DNA of 64,000 nucleotides, taken from assembly GCA_002336895.1 (NCBI GenBank), contig DDFC01000030.1, positions 1-64,000 on the forward strand. The letters are read 5' to 3'. This DNA comes from Verrucomicrobiaceae bacterium UBA1938. Its GTDB lineage: Bacteria; Verrucomicrobiota; Verrucomicrobiia; Verrucomicrobiales; Verrucomicrobiaceae. A model generated the notes under the pieces. It was not told the DNA's origin and searched no databases. It was given only the letters and a program-made list of their open reading frames with translations. The position numbers and the translations under genes are program-made. This document shows, piece by piece, positions 53,520-61,421 of the stretch. The number at the start of each line of letters is the position of its first letter. Position 1 is the stretch's first letter.

Positions 53520-54653
53520 ATGTCAGAAACCGCCCCCCATCCTTTTGCCGCACTCGGAGTCCCCACGGAGATGCTTCGTGCTCTCGAGGAGCTCGGCATC
53601 GTCACCCCCACGGAGGTGCAGCAGAAGGCCATCCCCTTCCTCATGGAAAACGGCGGTGATCTCATCGCCCAGGCGCAGACCGGCACCGGCAAGACCGCCG
53701 CCTTTGGCCTGCCGCTCCTCACCAAGGTGAACCCCAAGCACCGCGACATCCAGGCCCTGGTCCTCGCACCCACGCGCGAGCTCGCCAAGCAGATCGGCAA
53801 GCAGCTCTTCCGCTTCACCAAATACTGCCCGCAGAAGATCTTCGTGGAGGTCGTCAGCGGTGGTGACAAAATCGACCGCCAGGCTGAGGCGCTCCAGCGC
53901 CCCACCCACATCGTCGTCGCCACTCCGGGCCGACTGATCGACCTTCTTGAGCGCGATGCCCTCACCCTGGAGTTTGTGCGCTACGTCGTGCTCGATGAAG
54001 CGGACGAGATGCTCAGCATGGGCTTCAAAAAGCAGCTCACCGAGATCCTCAAGCTCGCCGCCATGCGCCGCAGCACCTGGCTTTTTTCCGCCACCTTCCC
54101 AGGCGGCATCCAGGAGCTCATCCGCGGCTACATGTCCGCCACCTCGCACCGCATCCAGATCGACGAGAGCAACGTGGTCAATCCCGACATCGACCACCGC
54201 TTCGTCGTCTGCCCGCGCGACAAAAAAACCGCCTTCATCTTCGACTTCCTCCAGCGTCAGAAAGACCGCCGCGGCATCATCTTCTGCCGCACCAAGGCCG
54301 GCGCACGGGAGCTGCACGAGGAGCTCGTCGGTCTCGGCCTGCCCGTCGGCGTCCTGCAGGGAGACCTCATGCAAAAGGAGCGTGACAAAGTCATGCGCGC
54401 CTTCAAAAAGCAGCGTGTGCAGTTCGTCATCGCCACGGACGTGGCCGCGCGCGGCATCGACGTGGCGGAGCTCTCCTTCGTCATCCATCACCAGCTTCCC
54501 GAGCAGATGGAGTACTACACCCACCGCAGCGGCCGCACCGCCCGCGCCGGAAAGAAGGGCATGTCACTCGTTGTCGTGGACCCCAAGGAGAAATGGCAGG
54601 TCAAGCAGGTGGAAGATTCGCTCAAGGTGAGGTTCAGCGAGTATCGGAAGTGA
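53520..54653 (+). CDS. DEAD-box ATP-dependent RNA helicase
   Basis: This 377-residue protein has all core motifs: AQTGTGKT at 52-59 (Walker A), PTRELA at about 84-89, VLDEADEM with DEAD at 159-162, FSAT at 189-192, and YTHRSGRTARAG for motif VI. It has almost no C-terminal extension, so it is a compact RhlE/CshA-type core helicase. The ATG at 53520 gives the normal start MSETAPHPFAALG with the Q-motif 'TPTEVQQKAIP' downstream. It diverges from the EF-hand sulfatase. Confidence 0.93.
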   Translation: MSETAPHPFAALGVPTEMLRALEELGIVTPTEVQQKAIPFLMENGGDLIAQAQTGTGKTAAFGLPLLTKVNPKHRDIQALVLAPTRELAKQIGKQLFRFTKYCPQKIFVEVVSGGDKIDRQAEALQRPTHIVVATPGRLIDLLERDALTLEFVRYVVLDEADEMLSMGFKKQLTEILKLAAMRRSTWLFSATFPGGIQELIRGYMSATSHRIQIDESNVVNPDIDHRFVVCPRDKKTAFIFDFLQRQKDRRGIIFCRTKAGARELHEELVGLGLPVGVLQGDLMQKERDKVMRAFKKQRVQFVIATDVAARGIDVAELSFVIHHQLPEQMEYYTHRSGRTARAGKKGMSLVVVDPKEKWQVKQVEDSLKVRFSEYRK

Positions 54654-54655
54654 TT

Positions 54656-55060
54656 TCACTTCCTGCCGCGCAGCCACCGCACCAGCAGGATCAGCGTCAG
54701 CGTGGTCGTGGCACCCGTCGCATCCGCGATCAGGTCGCGCATTGTCTCCCCGATGCTGTACTGAATGTGCGTGTGAAGGAAAATATCCGAGGCAAACTCT
54801 GCAAACTCCCAGAACACACCCACCGTGCAGGCCAGCGCAAAGGCGAACAGATACCGCGCAAAGGAGGTCAGCTCCCCCAGCCGGTGCGCAAAGAGCTCCA
54901 GCGCATGCCAGAGAAAGTAGGTGATCGCCAGCCCCCCGCTGTAGTGCATCACAAAATCCAGCGGCTCTCGCCAGCGCGTGTGCTGGATCTCATGATGAAA
55001 GACCAGCACCGCCAAAGGTGCCCACCCGGCGCGCAGCAGCAGGCGGAGCAGCGGCTTCAT
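54656..55060 (-). CDS. Small polytopic membrane protein, VanZ/DUF2238-like
   Basis: This 134-residue protein has about four hydrophobic helices. The segment 'GVFWEFAEFASDIFLHTHIQYSIGETMRDLIADATGATTT' carries the acidic motif common to VanZ- and DUF2238-type membrane proteins. Its ATG overlaps the stop of the exonuclease gene by 4 bases (ATGA), so the two are co-translated. Function unknown. It faces the helicase gene with 2 bases between stops. Confidence 0.65.
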   Translation of the reverse strand: MKPLLRLLLRAGWAPLAVLVFHHEIQHTRWREPLDFVMHYSGGLAITYFLWHALELFAHRLGELTSFARYLFAFALACTVGVFWEFAEFASDIFLHTHIQYSIGETMRDLIADATGATTTLTLILLVRWLRGRK

Positions 55061-55608
55061 AGTCTCGGCCAGTTCACTTTGGCGATCTGCTCGCGGCCGT
55101 TGCGGTCGTGGTACTTCACGTGGCCGTTCTCCACGCCGTACTGGTGCACGCACATGGTCACCTTCACATCGTAGCAGCAGTATTCGGCGATCTTGGCCAC
55201 CTCTCCCTGCTGCCACCATTTCAGCGCATCCAGGCCGTCGGCGGTTTTGCCCGCGCCGATCGTGGCCGAGGCCACGGCCTCCAGCTTGATGCGGTGCCCC
55301 AGCGTCTTTTCCAGATCGATCAGCAGGTCCAGGCTGTGCGGCAGGTCGGCTGGGTCAAAGAGCAGGTCGTGCCCTTTCAGCACCTCGTAGTCAAACCCGA
55401 TGTGGTTGTACCCCACCACCAGATCCGCCTCCTTGAGCTGGCGGATCAGCGCGGGCGCTTCCTCCTGCGTGTAGATGGAGTACTCGTTCAGCCGCGTGCT
55501 GAAGGTGCACGCCACCGAGATCCCCATCATGTGCTTGTTCCCCCAGCCGCCCACGTCATTCGCGGTGCGGCGGGTTTCCAGGTCAAAGTAAACAATGTCT
55601 CCAGCCAT
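55057..55608 (-). CDS. Ribonuclease H-like 3'-5' exonuclease domain protein
   Basis: This 183-residue protein has the DEDD-type exonuclease pattern: motif I FDLETRR, motif II VVGYNHIGFDYEVL and motif III EYCCYDVKVT (Tyr-x3-Asp, so the DEDDy subtype). Similar isolated domains occur in related bacteria next to helicase genes. It may process DNA or RNA ends. It is translationally coupled to the membrane protein downstream. Confidence 0.82.
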   Translation of the reverse strand: MAGDIVYFDLETRRTANDVGGWGNKHMMGISVACTFSTRLNEYSIYTQEEAPALIRQLKEADLVVGYNHIGFDYEVLKGHDLLFDPADLPHSLDLLIDLEKTLGHRIKLEAVASATIGAGKTADGLDALKWWQQGEVAKIAEYCCYDVKVTMCVHQYGVENGHVKYHDRNGREQIAKVNWPRL

Positions 55609-55637
55609 GAGATGAGCGCAGGCCCTGAGGCGGAGGC

Positions 55638-56102
55638 TTAGCCAATGCGGTAAACGATGCGCGCCTTGTCCATGTCGTAGGGGGACATTTCGATCTTCAC
55701 CGCGTCGCCGATCACGAGACGGATGAATTTCTTGCGCATCTTGCCGGAGATATGGGCCAGCACTTCGTGGCCGTTGCGCAGCTTCACGCGGAACATCGTG
55801 CCCGCGAGCACAGCGGCGATGGTGCCTTCCAGCTCGATGGCTTCTTCCTTCTGCTTTGCCGGTTCCTCAGGTTCCGGCGGACGCGGCGGCGGGGAAAAGC
55901 GCTGGCCACCACCAGCAGGTCCGCTTGGGCGGCGCGGAGGGCCTCCGCTGCCACCACGGTTGGGGCCTGGGCCGGGACCGCGGTTCGGACCTGGGCCTGG
56001 GCCGCGATTAGGGCCGGGACCACGGTTGGGACCGCCGCTGGAATTGCCCGGGCGGGGAGGACCAGAACGTGAGGGGCCGCGATTGGGAGGAGGACGTGAC
56101 AT
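55638..56102 (-). CDS. infA: Translation initiation factor IF-1 with a disordered N-terminal extension
   Basis: The C-terminal 70 residues (about 85-154) are a clear IF-1 S1-type domain: EEAIELEGTIAAVLAG, MFRVKLRNGHEVLAHISG, and a KIEMSPYDMDKARIVYRIG-like end. They are preceded by about 84 residues of Pro/Gly/Arg/Asn-rich sequence with at least four GPNRGP-type repeats. There is no Met, Val or Leu start codon between the repeat region and the S1 domain, so the extension must be translated. IF-1 is normally about 72 residues. The extension is basic and could bind RNA. Confidence 0.9.
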   Translation of the reverse strand: MSRPPPNRGPSRSGPPRPGNSSGGPNRGPGPNRGPGPGPNRGPGPGPNRGGSGGPPRRPSGPAGGGQRFSPPPRPPEPEEPAKQKEEAIELEGTIAAVLAGTMFRVKLRNGHEVLAHISGKMRKKFIRLVIGDAVKIEMSPYDMDKARIVYRIG

Positions 56103-56263
56103 GCGTGAAAAAAAGATGGGCGTGAGGATGCTGCCACCGCCGGGGATTACAAGGGTAATTTTGTGCCGCTGGCGGCGGCAAATCCCTTTGTGGAAATTCG
56201 GGCAGACAAAAATCTCGCCCCCCTGCGTCCTTCTCGTCGAAACTGCCTCCCTCTTCCCAGCGC

Positions 56264-56770
56264 ATGTCCGCCGCCCCCACACTGCCTGAAATCTATGATG
56301 CCCACGCGGCGGGCCTGTTTCATTACTTTGCCAGCTTCACCGGTGCTGAGGCGGATGCCAAGGACCTGCTGCAGGACTTCTTTCTCAAACTGGGCCGGCA
56401 GCACATCCCGCCGGGCATCGCCAGCATGCGCGCCTGGCTGCTCCGGCTGGCGCACCACCACGCCATCGACTGGCTGCGCCGCCATCAGGTGCGGCGGCGC
56501 GCGGAGGTGGCTGCCCCGGTGGAAACCTTCGCTGCTCATGCGGACCCCGACCAGCAGGAGCTGGCGCGGCGTCTCACCCGTGCCCTGGCCGCACTGCCGC
56601 TGGAGCAGCGCAGCGTGGCCCAGCTCAGGCTCTGGGACGGCCTCACCTTTGAAGAGATCGCAGAGGTGCAGGGCATCCCGCTCAACACCGCCGCCAGCCG
56701 CTACCGCTACGCCCTGGAAAAACTCCGCACCGAGCTGCGTCCCTTCTACGACGAACTCAAGCCCTCATGA
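56264..56770 (+). CDS. ECF-type RNA polymerase sigma factor
   Basis: This 168-residue protein has sigma region 2 (YDAHAAGLFHYFASFTG, then DAKDLLQDFFLKL and the 'MRAWLLRLAHHHAIDWLRR' core-binding part) and region 4 with a helix-turn-helix (LTFEEIAEVQGIPLNTAASR). Its stop overlaps the next start by 4 bases. The following small membrane protein is a likely partner or anti-sigma factor. It diverges from infA with about 160 bases between. Confidence 0.92.
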   Translation: MSAAPTLPEIYDAHAAGLFHYFASFTGAEADAKDLLQDFFLKLGRQHIPPGIASMRAWLLRLAHHHAIDWLRRHQVRRRAEVAAPVETFAAHADPDQQELARRLTRALAALPLEQRSVAQLRLWDGLTFEEIAEVQGIPLNTAASRYRYALEKLRTELRPFYDELKPS

Positions 56771-57084
56771 CCCCCATGATCCCGGAACCCGATGCCTTTG
56801 AATCCACCCTGCGCGCCCTGCAGCGCCGCCCGCTCCCGGCGCAGTGGCGGGAGGAGATGTTGCAGGCCGCCGCTGTCGCCAAAGTATCACCACAGCCCGC
56901 TCGCACTCCGCGCTGGCTGCTCGCTGGCTGGGGTCTCGCCTGGGCGGCCACGTTGGTGCTCTACCTCGGCACCCCGGCGGAGCCGCCGCCTGCGCCCTCC
57001 GCCGCTCTGGGTGCCGCCACACCGCCCGCCCGGCTGTTGCAGCAGCACAGCGCCGAGATCGAGGCCCTGCTGGCCGCCAACTGA
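56767..57084 (+). CDS. Small membrane protein downstream of the sigma factor, possible anti-sigma factor
   Basis: This 105-residue protein has a soluble N-terminal part, one membrane helix at about residues 49-67 and a short Ala-rich outside tail. The 4-base overlap with the sigma gene indicates coupled translation, and the layout (cytosolic N-terminus plus one helix) fits a membrane-bound anti-sigma factor. No zinc-binding anti-sigma motif is visible, so this is inferred from context only. Confidence 0.7.
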   Translation: MTPMIPEPDAFESTLRALQRRPLPAQWREEMLQAAAVAKVSPQPARTPRWLLAGWGLAWAATLVLYLGTPAEPPPAPSAALGAATPPARLLQQHSAEIEALLAAN

Positions 57085-57118
57085 AAACACTTCCCCCCAC
57101 TTTTTACCACTTCATACC

Positions 57119-58669
57119 ATGATCCGCCGCCTTTTTCCCAAACGCACCGCCCGCACCCTGCTCTGGCTCTTCATCTCCCTTATCACCCTCGTGGCGCTGC
57201 TCTACGTGTGGACAAACTGGAGCGGAGCCCGCCGCTGGGCCGCCGCCCACGCACTGGTGCAGCGCGAGGGCGAAACCTTCGACTTCCACGCCCTCCTGCC
57301 GCAGACACCCCCGGAGGCGCAGAACCTCCTCGCCATCGAGCCCCTGCGCGGCATTGCCGCCGTCGTGGAGGGAGACGCCTCCAAAGGCGAGCCCGCAGCC
57401 CGCCGCAAAGCTCTCGAGGCGCTCAAATGGACAGGCACCGCCCCCGCCGCCCAGGGAGTCGCACTCAGCCAGGCCACGGACTTCCGTGATTGGGTCAAGT
57501 TTCTCCGCGACTCCAAATACCTCGACCTGCCCGCCGCCCCCGAGCCCGCAGCCCGCGACGTGCTCGCCGCGCTGGATGCCAGGCATCCCCTGCTCAAACA
57601 AATCTCCGATGCCGTGACCACCCGCCCCCTGGCCATGTTCACCCCCGGCCTGCGCGAGCGTCCGCTGCCCGAGCTGCTGATCAGCATGCCCCTGCCGCAC
57701 TACACCGCTGCGACGGGGCTGGCCCGTGCCCTGGGTCTGCGCGCACGTGCTGCCCTTGCCGCCGGAGACAGCACCGAGGCCGCGCACAGCATCCTGGCTC
57801 TTCACCAGATGGCCCTCGCTGCCGGGCAGGAGCCGCTGCTCATCGGTTTGCTCGTTGGCCACTCCTTTGAGTCCCAGGCCCTGGCGCCTCTCTGGCAGGG
57901 CCTGAAAGACCGCGCCTTCACCCCGGAGGATCTCCAGCGCTTGCAGTCCGCCTTTTCTCCGGCGGACCAGACAGCCCGTGCCATGCTCCAGGCCATGCGC
58001 GGAGAGATGGCCGCAGGCTGCAATGCGCTGGACCTCGTGCAGCAGACCGCCAGTGGCCGCCGCAGCATGGACGAGATGCTCTCCACCGCTCTTTCCTCCA
58101 GCAGTCACACTACCAGCCGCGTCCTCATTCGCCTGGTCCCCGGCGGCCTCTTCGACCACTGGAAAAGCCTGCTCGTGGAGCTGGAAATGCAGCAGCTCAT
58201 TCTCCCCCTTAAAAAAGACGGACTGCATGCAGCGCTGACCTCCAGCGAAAAGATCATCGATGACCTCAAGCAGCGCTCCAATCTCCTCCGCCATCCCGAC
58301 TACATCGTGGCCAGGCTGCTGCTGCCCTCCGTCACCCAGGTTAGCTGTAATGCTCTGCTCATCGACGCCCGCCGCAGGCAGGTGATCACCGCTCTCGCGC
58401 TGGAGCGCTTCTTTGTCAAAAACGCCCGCTATCCCGCCGCGCTTACTGAGCTGGTCCCAGACTACCTCCCCGCCATCCCCGCCGATCCCTGCTCTGCCCA
58501 GCCCCTTCGTTACCGCACCACCCCCGCAGGCCGCTACGCCCTCTGGTCCGTCGCGTTCGATGGCAAAGACGACTCCGGCAAAGTCACCCCCGATTCCAAA
58601 ACCAGCCCCAAGCTCACCAAGCGCGAATACCTCGGCGACTGGACCTGGACCTACGATCCGGTCAAGTGA
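57119..58669 (+). CDS. Unrecognised membrane-anchored protein in the sigma-factor operon
   Basis: This 516-residue protein has one N-terminal membrane helix (about 14-33) and a large Ala/Leu-rich, mostly helical periplasmic domain. Near the C-terminus, 'RFFVKNARYPAALTELVPDYLPAIPADPCS' and 'GRYALWSVAFDGKDDSGK' resemble ends of pseudopilin-like proteins, which may indicate a shared fold. I recognise no named family. It follows the anti-sigma candidate by 34 bases and is probably part of the same regulon. Confidence 0.75.
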   Translation: MIRRLFPKRTARTLLWLFISLITLVALLYVWTNWSGARRWAAAHALVQREGETFDFHALLPQTPPEAQNLLAIEPLRGIAAVVEGDASKGEPAARRKALEALKWTGTAPAAQGVALSQATDFRDWVKFLRDSKYLDLPAAPEPAARDVLAALDARHPLLKQISDAVTTRPLAMFTPGLRERPLPELLISMPLPHYTAATGLARALGLRARAALAAGDSTEAAHSILALHQMALAAGQEPLLIGLLVGHSFESQALAPLWQGLKDRAFTPEDLQRLQSAFSPADQTARAMLQAMRGEMAAGCNALDLVQQTASGRRSMDEMLSTALSSSSHTTSRVLIRLVPGGLFDHWKSLLVELEMQQLILPLKKDGLHAALTSSEKIIDDLKQRSNLLRHPDYIVARLLLPSVTQVSCNALLIDARRRQVITALALERFFVKNARYPAALTELVPDYLPAIPADPCSAQPLRYRTTPAGRYALWSVAFDGKDDSGKVTPDSKTSPKLTKREYLGDWTWTYDPVK

Positions 58670-58689
58670 TGCAGGCACTCCTGCCTGCA
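58665..58689. repeat. Single palindrome, family A
   Basis: The 25 bases starting agtgatgcaggcactcctgc match the arms at 46308-46381 with two compensating changes that keep the internal palindrome. The element includes the stop codon of the gene ending at 58669. Confidence 0.75.
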
Positions 58690-58778
58690 ATGCGAGCTAC
58701 CTAGCACATCCGCCCCGCCGCCCGCCCCGCCCCACATCGCTGAAAACACCCCGCCGTCTCCACGTTCACAGCGCCACC

Positions 58779-60602
58779 ATGCTTCGCATCCTGCTCTGTT
58801 TCGTTGCCTCTTTCGCCCTGCTGCCCTCCGCAATCGCGGCCAGGCCAAACCTCCTCATCATCACCACCGACGACATGAGCTGCGACTCTGTGGGCGTTTA
58901 CGGCTGCAAGCTCAAGGACACCACGCCCCACATGGACAGGCTCGCCGCTCAGAGCCTGCGCTTCAACTACGCCCACACCGTCGTCGGCAATTGCATGCCC
59001 TCGCGCAATGTCATGTGGTCCGGCAAGTATCCGCACAACAACCGCATCGAAGGCTTCCAGTCCATCACCAAAGAGTCCAAGAATTACCCCGTGCTCGGAG
59101 ACCTCATGAAGGACGCCGGTTACTTCACCGGCATCCGTCACAAAGTCAGCCACTCCACCCCCTACTCCCCCTTTCCGTGGGATCTCGTGCTTGGAGATGA
59201 AAAGCACGACGACGCCAAAAACCCCGCCTCCTGGGGCCAGGCCGCCATCACCGGCATCGACGCTGCAAAGAAAGCCGGCAAACCCTTCTGCCTCTTGCTC
59301 AACATCGCCGACCCGCACAAGCCCTTCTACGCCGAGGGCAAAAAGGGCGAGACCATTCCCGACAAAAACGTGCCGTCCAAAGTCTTCACCCCCGAGGAGG
59401 TGCCCGTGCCCGGCTTCCTGCCGGACGACCCCGTCGTGCGCAAGGAGCTCTCCCACTACTACTCCAGCGTGCGTCGTGCTGACGATGGCGTGGGCGCCAT
59501 CATCGCCGCGCTCAAAGCCTCCGGTGAGGATGAAAACACCATCATCATCTTTCTCTCAGACCACGGCATGCCGCTGCCCTTTGCCAAAACCCAGCTCTAC
59601 CACCACAGCACCCGCACCCCGCTCATGATCCGCTGGCCCGGCGTCACCCAGCCCGGCGGCGTCGATGACGAGCACCTCATCTCCACCGTCGATCTCCTGC
59701 CCACCATTCTCGACATGCTCGGCATCGCCTCCCCCGGCGGCTTCGACGGCAGCTCTTTCGCCGCCGTGCTCAAGGGCGAAAAGCAGCCGCAGCGCACCAT
59801 GATCTTCAAGGAGCACAACGAAAACTCCGGCGGTCAAAATACTCCCATGCGCGCCGTGCAGACCAAGGACATGGTTTACATCTTCAGCCCCTGGTCCAAC
59901 GGCAAACGCATCATGACCGGCGCCACCAATGGCACCGCCACCTGCCGCCAGATGCGCGTGCTGGCGAAGACCAACGAACAGATCGCCGCCCGCATCGACC
60001 TCTTTGACCACCGTGTGCCCGAGGAGGCCTACGACGTGAGCTACGACCCCGATGCCCTCACCAATCTTATTGCCAAACCCGAGCACGCCGCCCAGGTGGC
60101 CGTCCTGGAAAAAGCCATGGAAGACTGGATGGTCAAAACCAACGACCCGCTCCTCGAAGTCTTCCGCCATCGTGACGACCCCGCCGCGCGCGAAAAGCTC
60201 ATGCAGCAGCTCGAAGGCAAACAGATGACCAAGAAGGAGCGCGTCGCCGCCAAGCAGGCCGCCAAGATGCAAAGCAGGTCTGCGGCAAAGCCCGATCCCT
60301 TCATCGTCCTCGTCGTGCCGGAGTCCGTCACCCCCAGCCAGAAGGCCACTGTCAAGCTCACCCACCACTTCCCCGCCGACCTCGGAGAGAAACCCGTGCA
60401 GGTCACCCTCAAAGGCGGCGACAACAGCCGCATCCAGCGCAAGGAAGTCAAAGCCCGCGGAGACGGCGTCATCGAAGTCACCTTCGACATCCCCGCCACC
60501 CTCCCCGAAGACAAAGCCATCTTCGCCGCCCTCGTCGGCAGCAATATCAAAGACGCCCTCCAGCATTTGCAGGCCAAGCCGGTGCCGGTGGTGGTGAAGT
60601 AG
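58779..60602 (+). CDS. Secreted sulfatase with a C-terminal beta domain
   Basis: This 607-residue enzyme has a signal peptide (1-20, ending AIAA), 'LLIITTDDMSCDSVGVYG', Cys72 in NCMPSRNVMWSGKYP, and 'IIIFLSDHGMPLPFAKT'. After the sulfatase domain come about 50 basic residues (LEGKQMTKKERVAAKQAAK) and a beta-rich region of about 100 residues that looks Ig-like. The ATG at 58779 opens the signal peptide. It is separate from the main sulfatase cluster by the helicase and sigma-factor genes. Confidence 0.92.
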   Translation: MLRILLCFVASFALLPSAIAARPNLLIITTDDMSCDSVGVYGCKLKDTTPHMDRLAAQSLRFNYAHTVVGNCMPSRNVMWSGKYPHNNRIEGFQSITKESKNYPVLGDLMKDAGYFTGIRHKVSHSTPYSPFPWDLVLGDEKHDDAKNPASWGQAAITGIDAAKKAGKPFCLLLNIADPHKPFYAEGKKGETIPDKNVPSKVFTPEEVPVPGFLPDDPVVRKELSHYYSSVRRADDGVGAIIAALKASGEDENTIIIFLSDHGMPLPFAKTQLYHHSTRTPLMIRWPGVTQPGGVDDEHLISTVDLLPTILDMLGIASPGGFDGSSFAAVLKGEKQPQRTMIFKEHNENSGGQNTPMRAVQTKDMVYIFSPWSNGKRIMTGATNGTATCRQMRVLAKTNEQIAARIDLFDHRVPEEAYDVSYDPDALTNLIAKPEHAAQVAVLEKAMEDWMVKTNDPLLEVFRHRDDPAAREKLMQQLEGKQMTKKERVAAKQAAKMQSRSAAKPDPFIVLVVPESVTPSQKATVKLTHHFPADLGEKPVQVTLKGGDNSRIQRKEVKARGDGVIEVTFDIPATLPEDKAIFAALVGSNIKDALQHLQAKPVPVVVK

Positions 60603-60653
60603 TGCTGTGGCTCGCCTTCGTTCACTCGAAACAACATCCTCTCTCACAGATGA

Positions 60654-60750
60654 AGGCCAACGGCCTTCCGTATTTAAGCCCAGGGTTCGTAGAACCCTGG
60701 GATAAGAGCAACCCGTACCGTTTGTCATGGTGCAACCCCAGCGGGGTTGC
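60654..60750. repeat. Left flank of the transposase element: three palindromes
   Basis: Three palindromes lie in order: aaggccaacggcctt at 60654-60668, a 23-base unit with arms cccagggttc and gaaccctggg at 60679-60701, and gcaaccccagcggggttgc at 60732-60750. They occur in reverse order and orientation on the other side of the transposase gene. Confidence 0.85.
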
Positions 60751-60764
60751 GTCCATCGCCGCAG

Positions 60765-61220
60765 TCAACCCCAAACATACGCCTCATCCCATCTCTGGTT
60801 ATGGCGTCTCAGCAGTTCACGATACTCGTCTTGGAAGGTGATTTTCCGATGATGCTCCTCCTGTTGCTCGATGTATCGAACCACGGCTCCTGAACGGGAT
60901 TCAGACACCGAAAAGCAGCCGTATCCAGCCTGCCAGTGGAATTGGCGGAACATGCCGCCGCGCTCCTGAATCCAATTGCAGGAGACGCGTTTGATCTCCT
61001 TGACGAATTCCGCCATGGCAAGGGTGCGCGATAGTGTGGTCAGCAAGTGGATGTGATCCGCGACACCTCCGACCTGGATGGGAAGACAGTCCAATGCCTT
61101 GGCACATCCACCAAGATAAGAGTGCACTTCGGAACGAAAAGACGCGTCGTGAAAGACCGGCTCGCGGTCCTTGGTGGAAAAGACAGTGTGGATCAAAACG
61201 CGGGCGATGGACTGGGACAT
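60765..61220 (-). CDS. REP-associated tyrosine transposase (IS200/Y1 family)
   Basis: This 151-residue protein has the HUH motif HIH at 56-58 (VADHIHLL) and a candidate nucleophile Tyr116 in VVRYIEQQEEHH, as in IS200-type and RAYT transposases. The length is full for the Y1 domain and no frameshift is seen, so the gene may be active. The ATG at 61220 is chosen because the longer upstream frame runs through the repeat block. The stop lies 15 bases beyond the nearest palindrome. Confidence 0.88.
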   Translation of the reverse strand: MSQSIARVLIHTVFSTKDREPVFHDASFRSEVHSYLGGCAKALDCLPIQVGGVADHIHLLTTLSRTLAMAEFVKEIKRVSCNWIQERGGMFRQFHWQAGYGCFSVSESRSGAVVRYIEQQEEHHRKITFQDEYRELLRRHNQRWDEAYVWG

Positions 61221-61249
61221 GACAAATTCTGGATCAAGCGGCGATGGAC

Positions 61250-61347
61250 GCAACCCCGCCGGGGTTGCACCGGAAATATCTGTGGGTGATTTCCATTCCC
61301 AGGGTTCTGCGAACCCTGGGCTTAAAGACGCATGCCCGTTGGGCATG
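61250..61347. repeat. Right flank of the transposase element: three palindromes
   Basis: The palindromes are gcaaccccgccggggttgc at 61250-61268, a 23-base unit with arms cccagggttc and gaaccctggg at 61298-61320, and catgcccgttgggcatg at 61331-61347. Read on the minus strand, they match the left flank in order and spacing. Confidence 0.85.
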
Positions 61348-61421
61348 AAACTGGGGTGTGACCAGCGCGTGCTTTCACTTCTTGGATAATCCCTCTTCGG
61401 AGGCGCGTTAAAACTCGCTTC

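Larger units (their letters stand above)
60654..61347 (-). mobile_element. REP-associated tyrosine transposase element with mirror-image flanks
   Basis: An HUH/Y1 transposase gene (60765-61220) is flanked by two inverted copies of a block about 100 bases long, each holding three palindromes (types D, B, C from outside in). This symmetrical arrangement is typical of a RAYT gene with its cognate REP sequences. A related B-type palindrome occurs alone at 62939-62975. Confidence 0.85.

Noticed and set aside
55930..56050. Short tandem repeats that look CRISPR-like
   Set aside because: The repeats are in frame, encode GPNRGP-type residues of the IF-1 extension and have no unique spacers of constant length.
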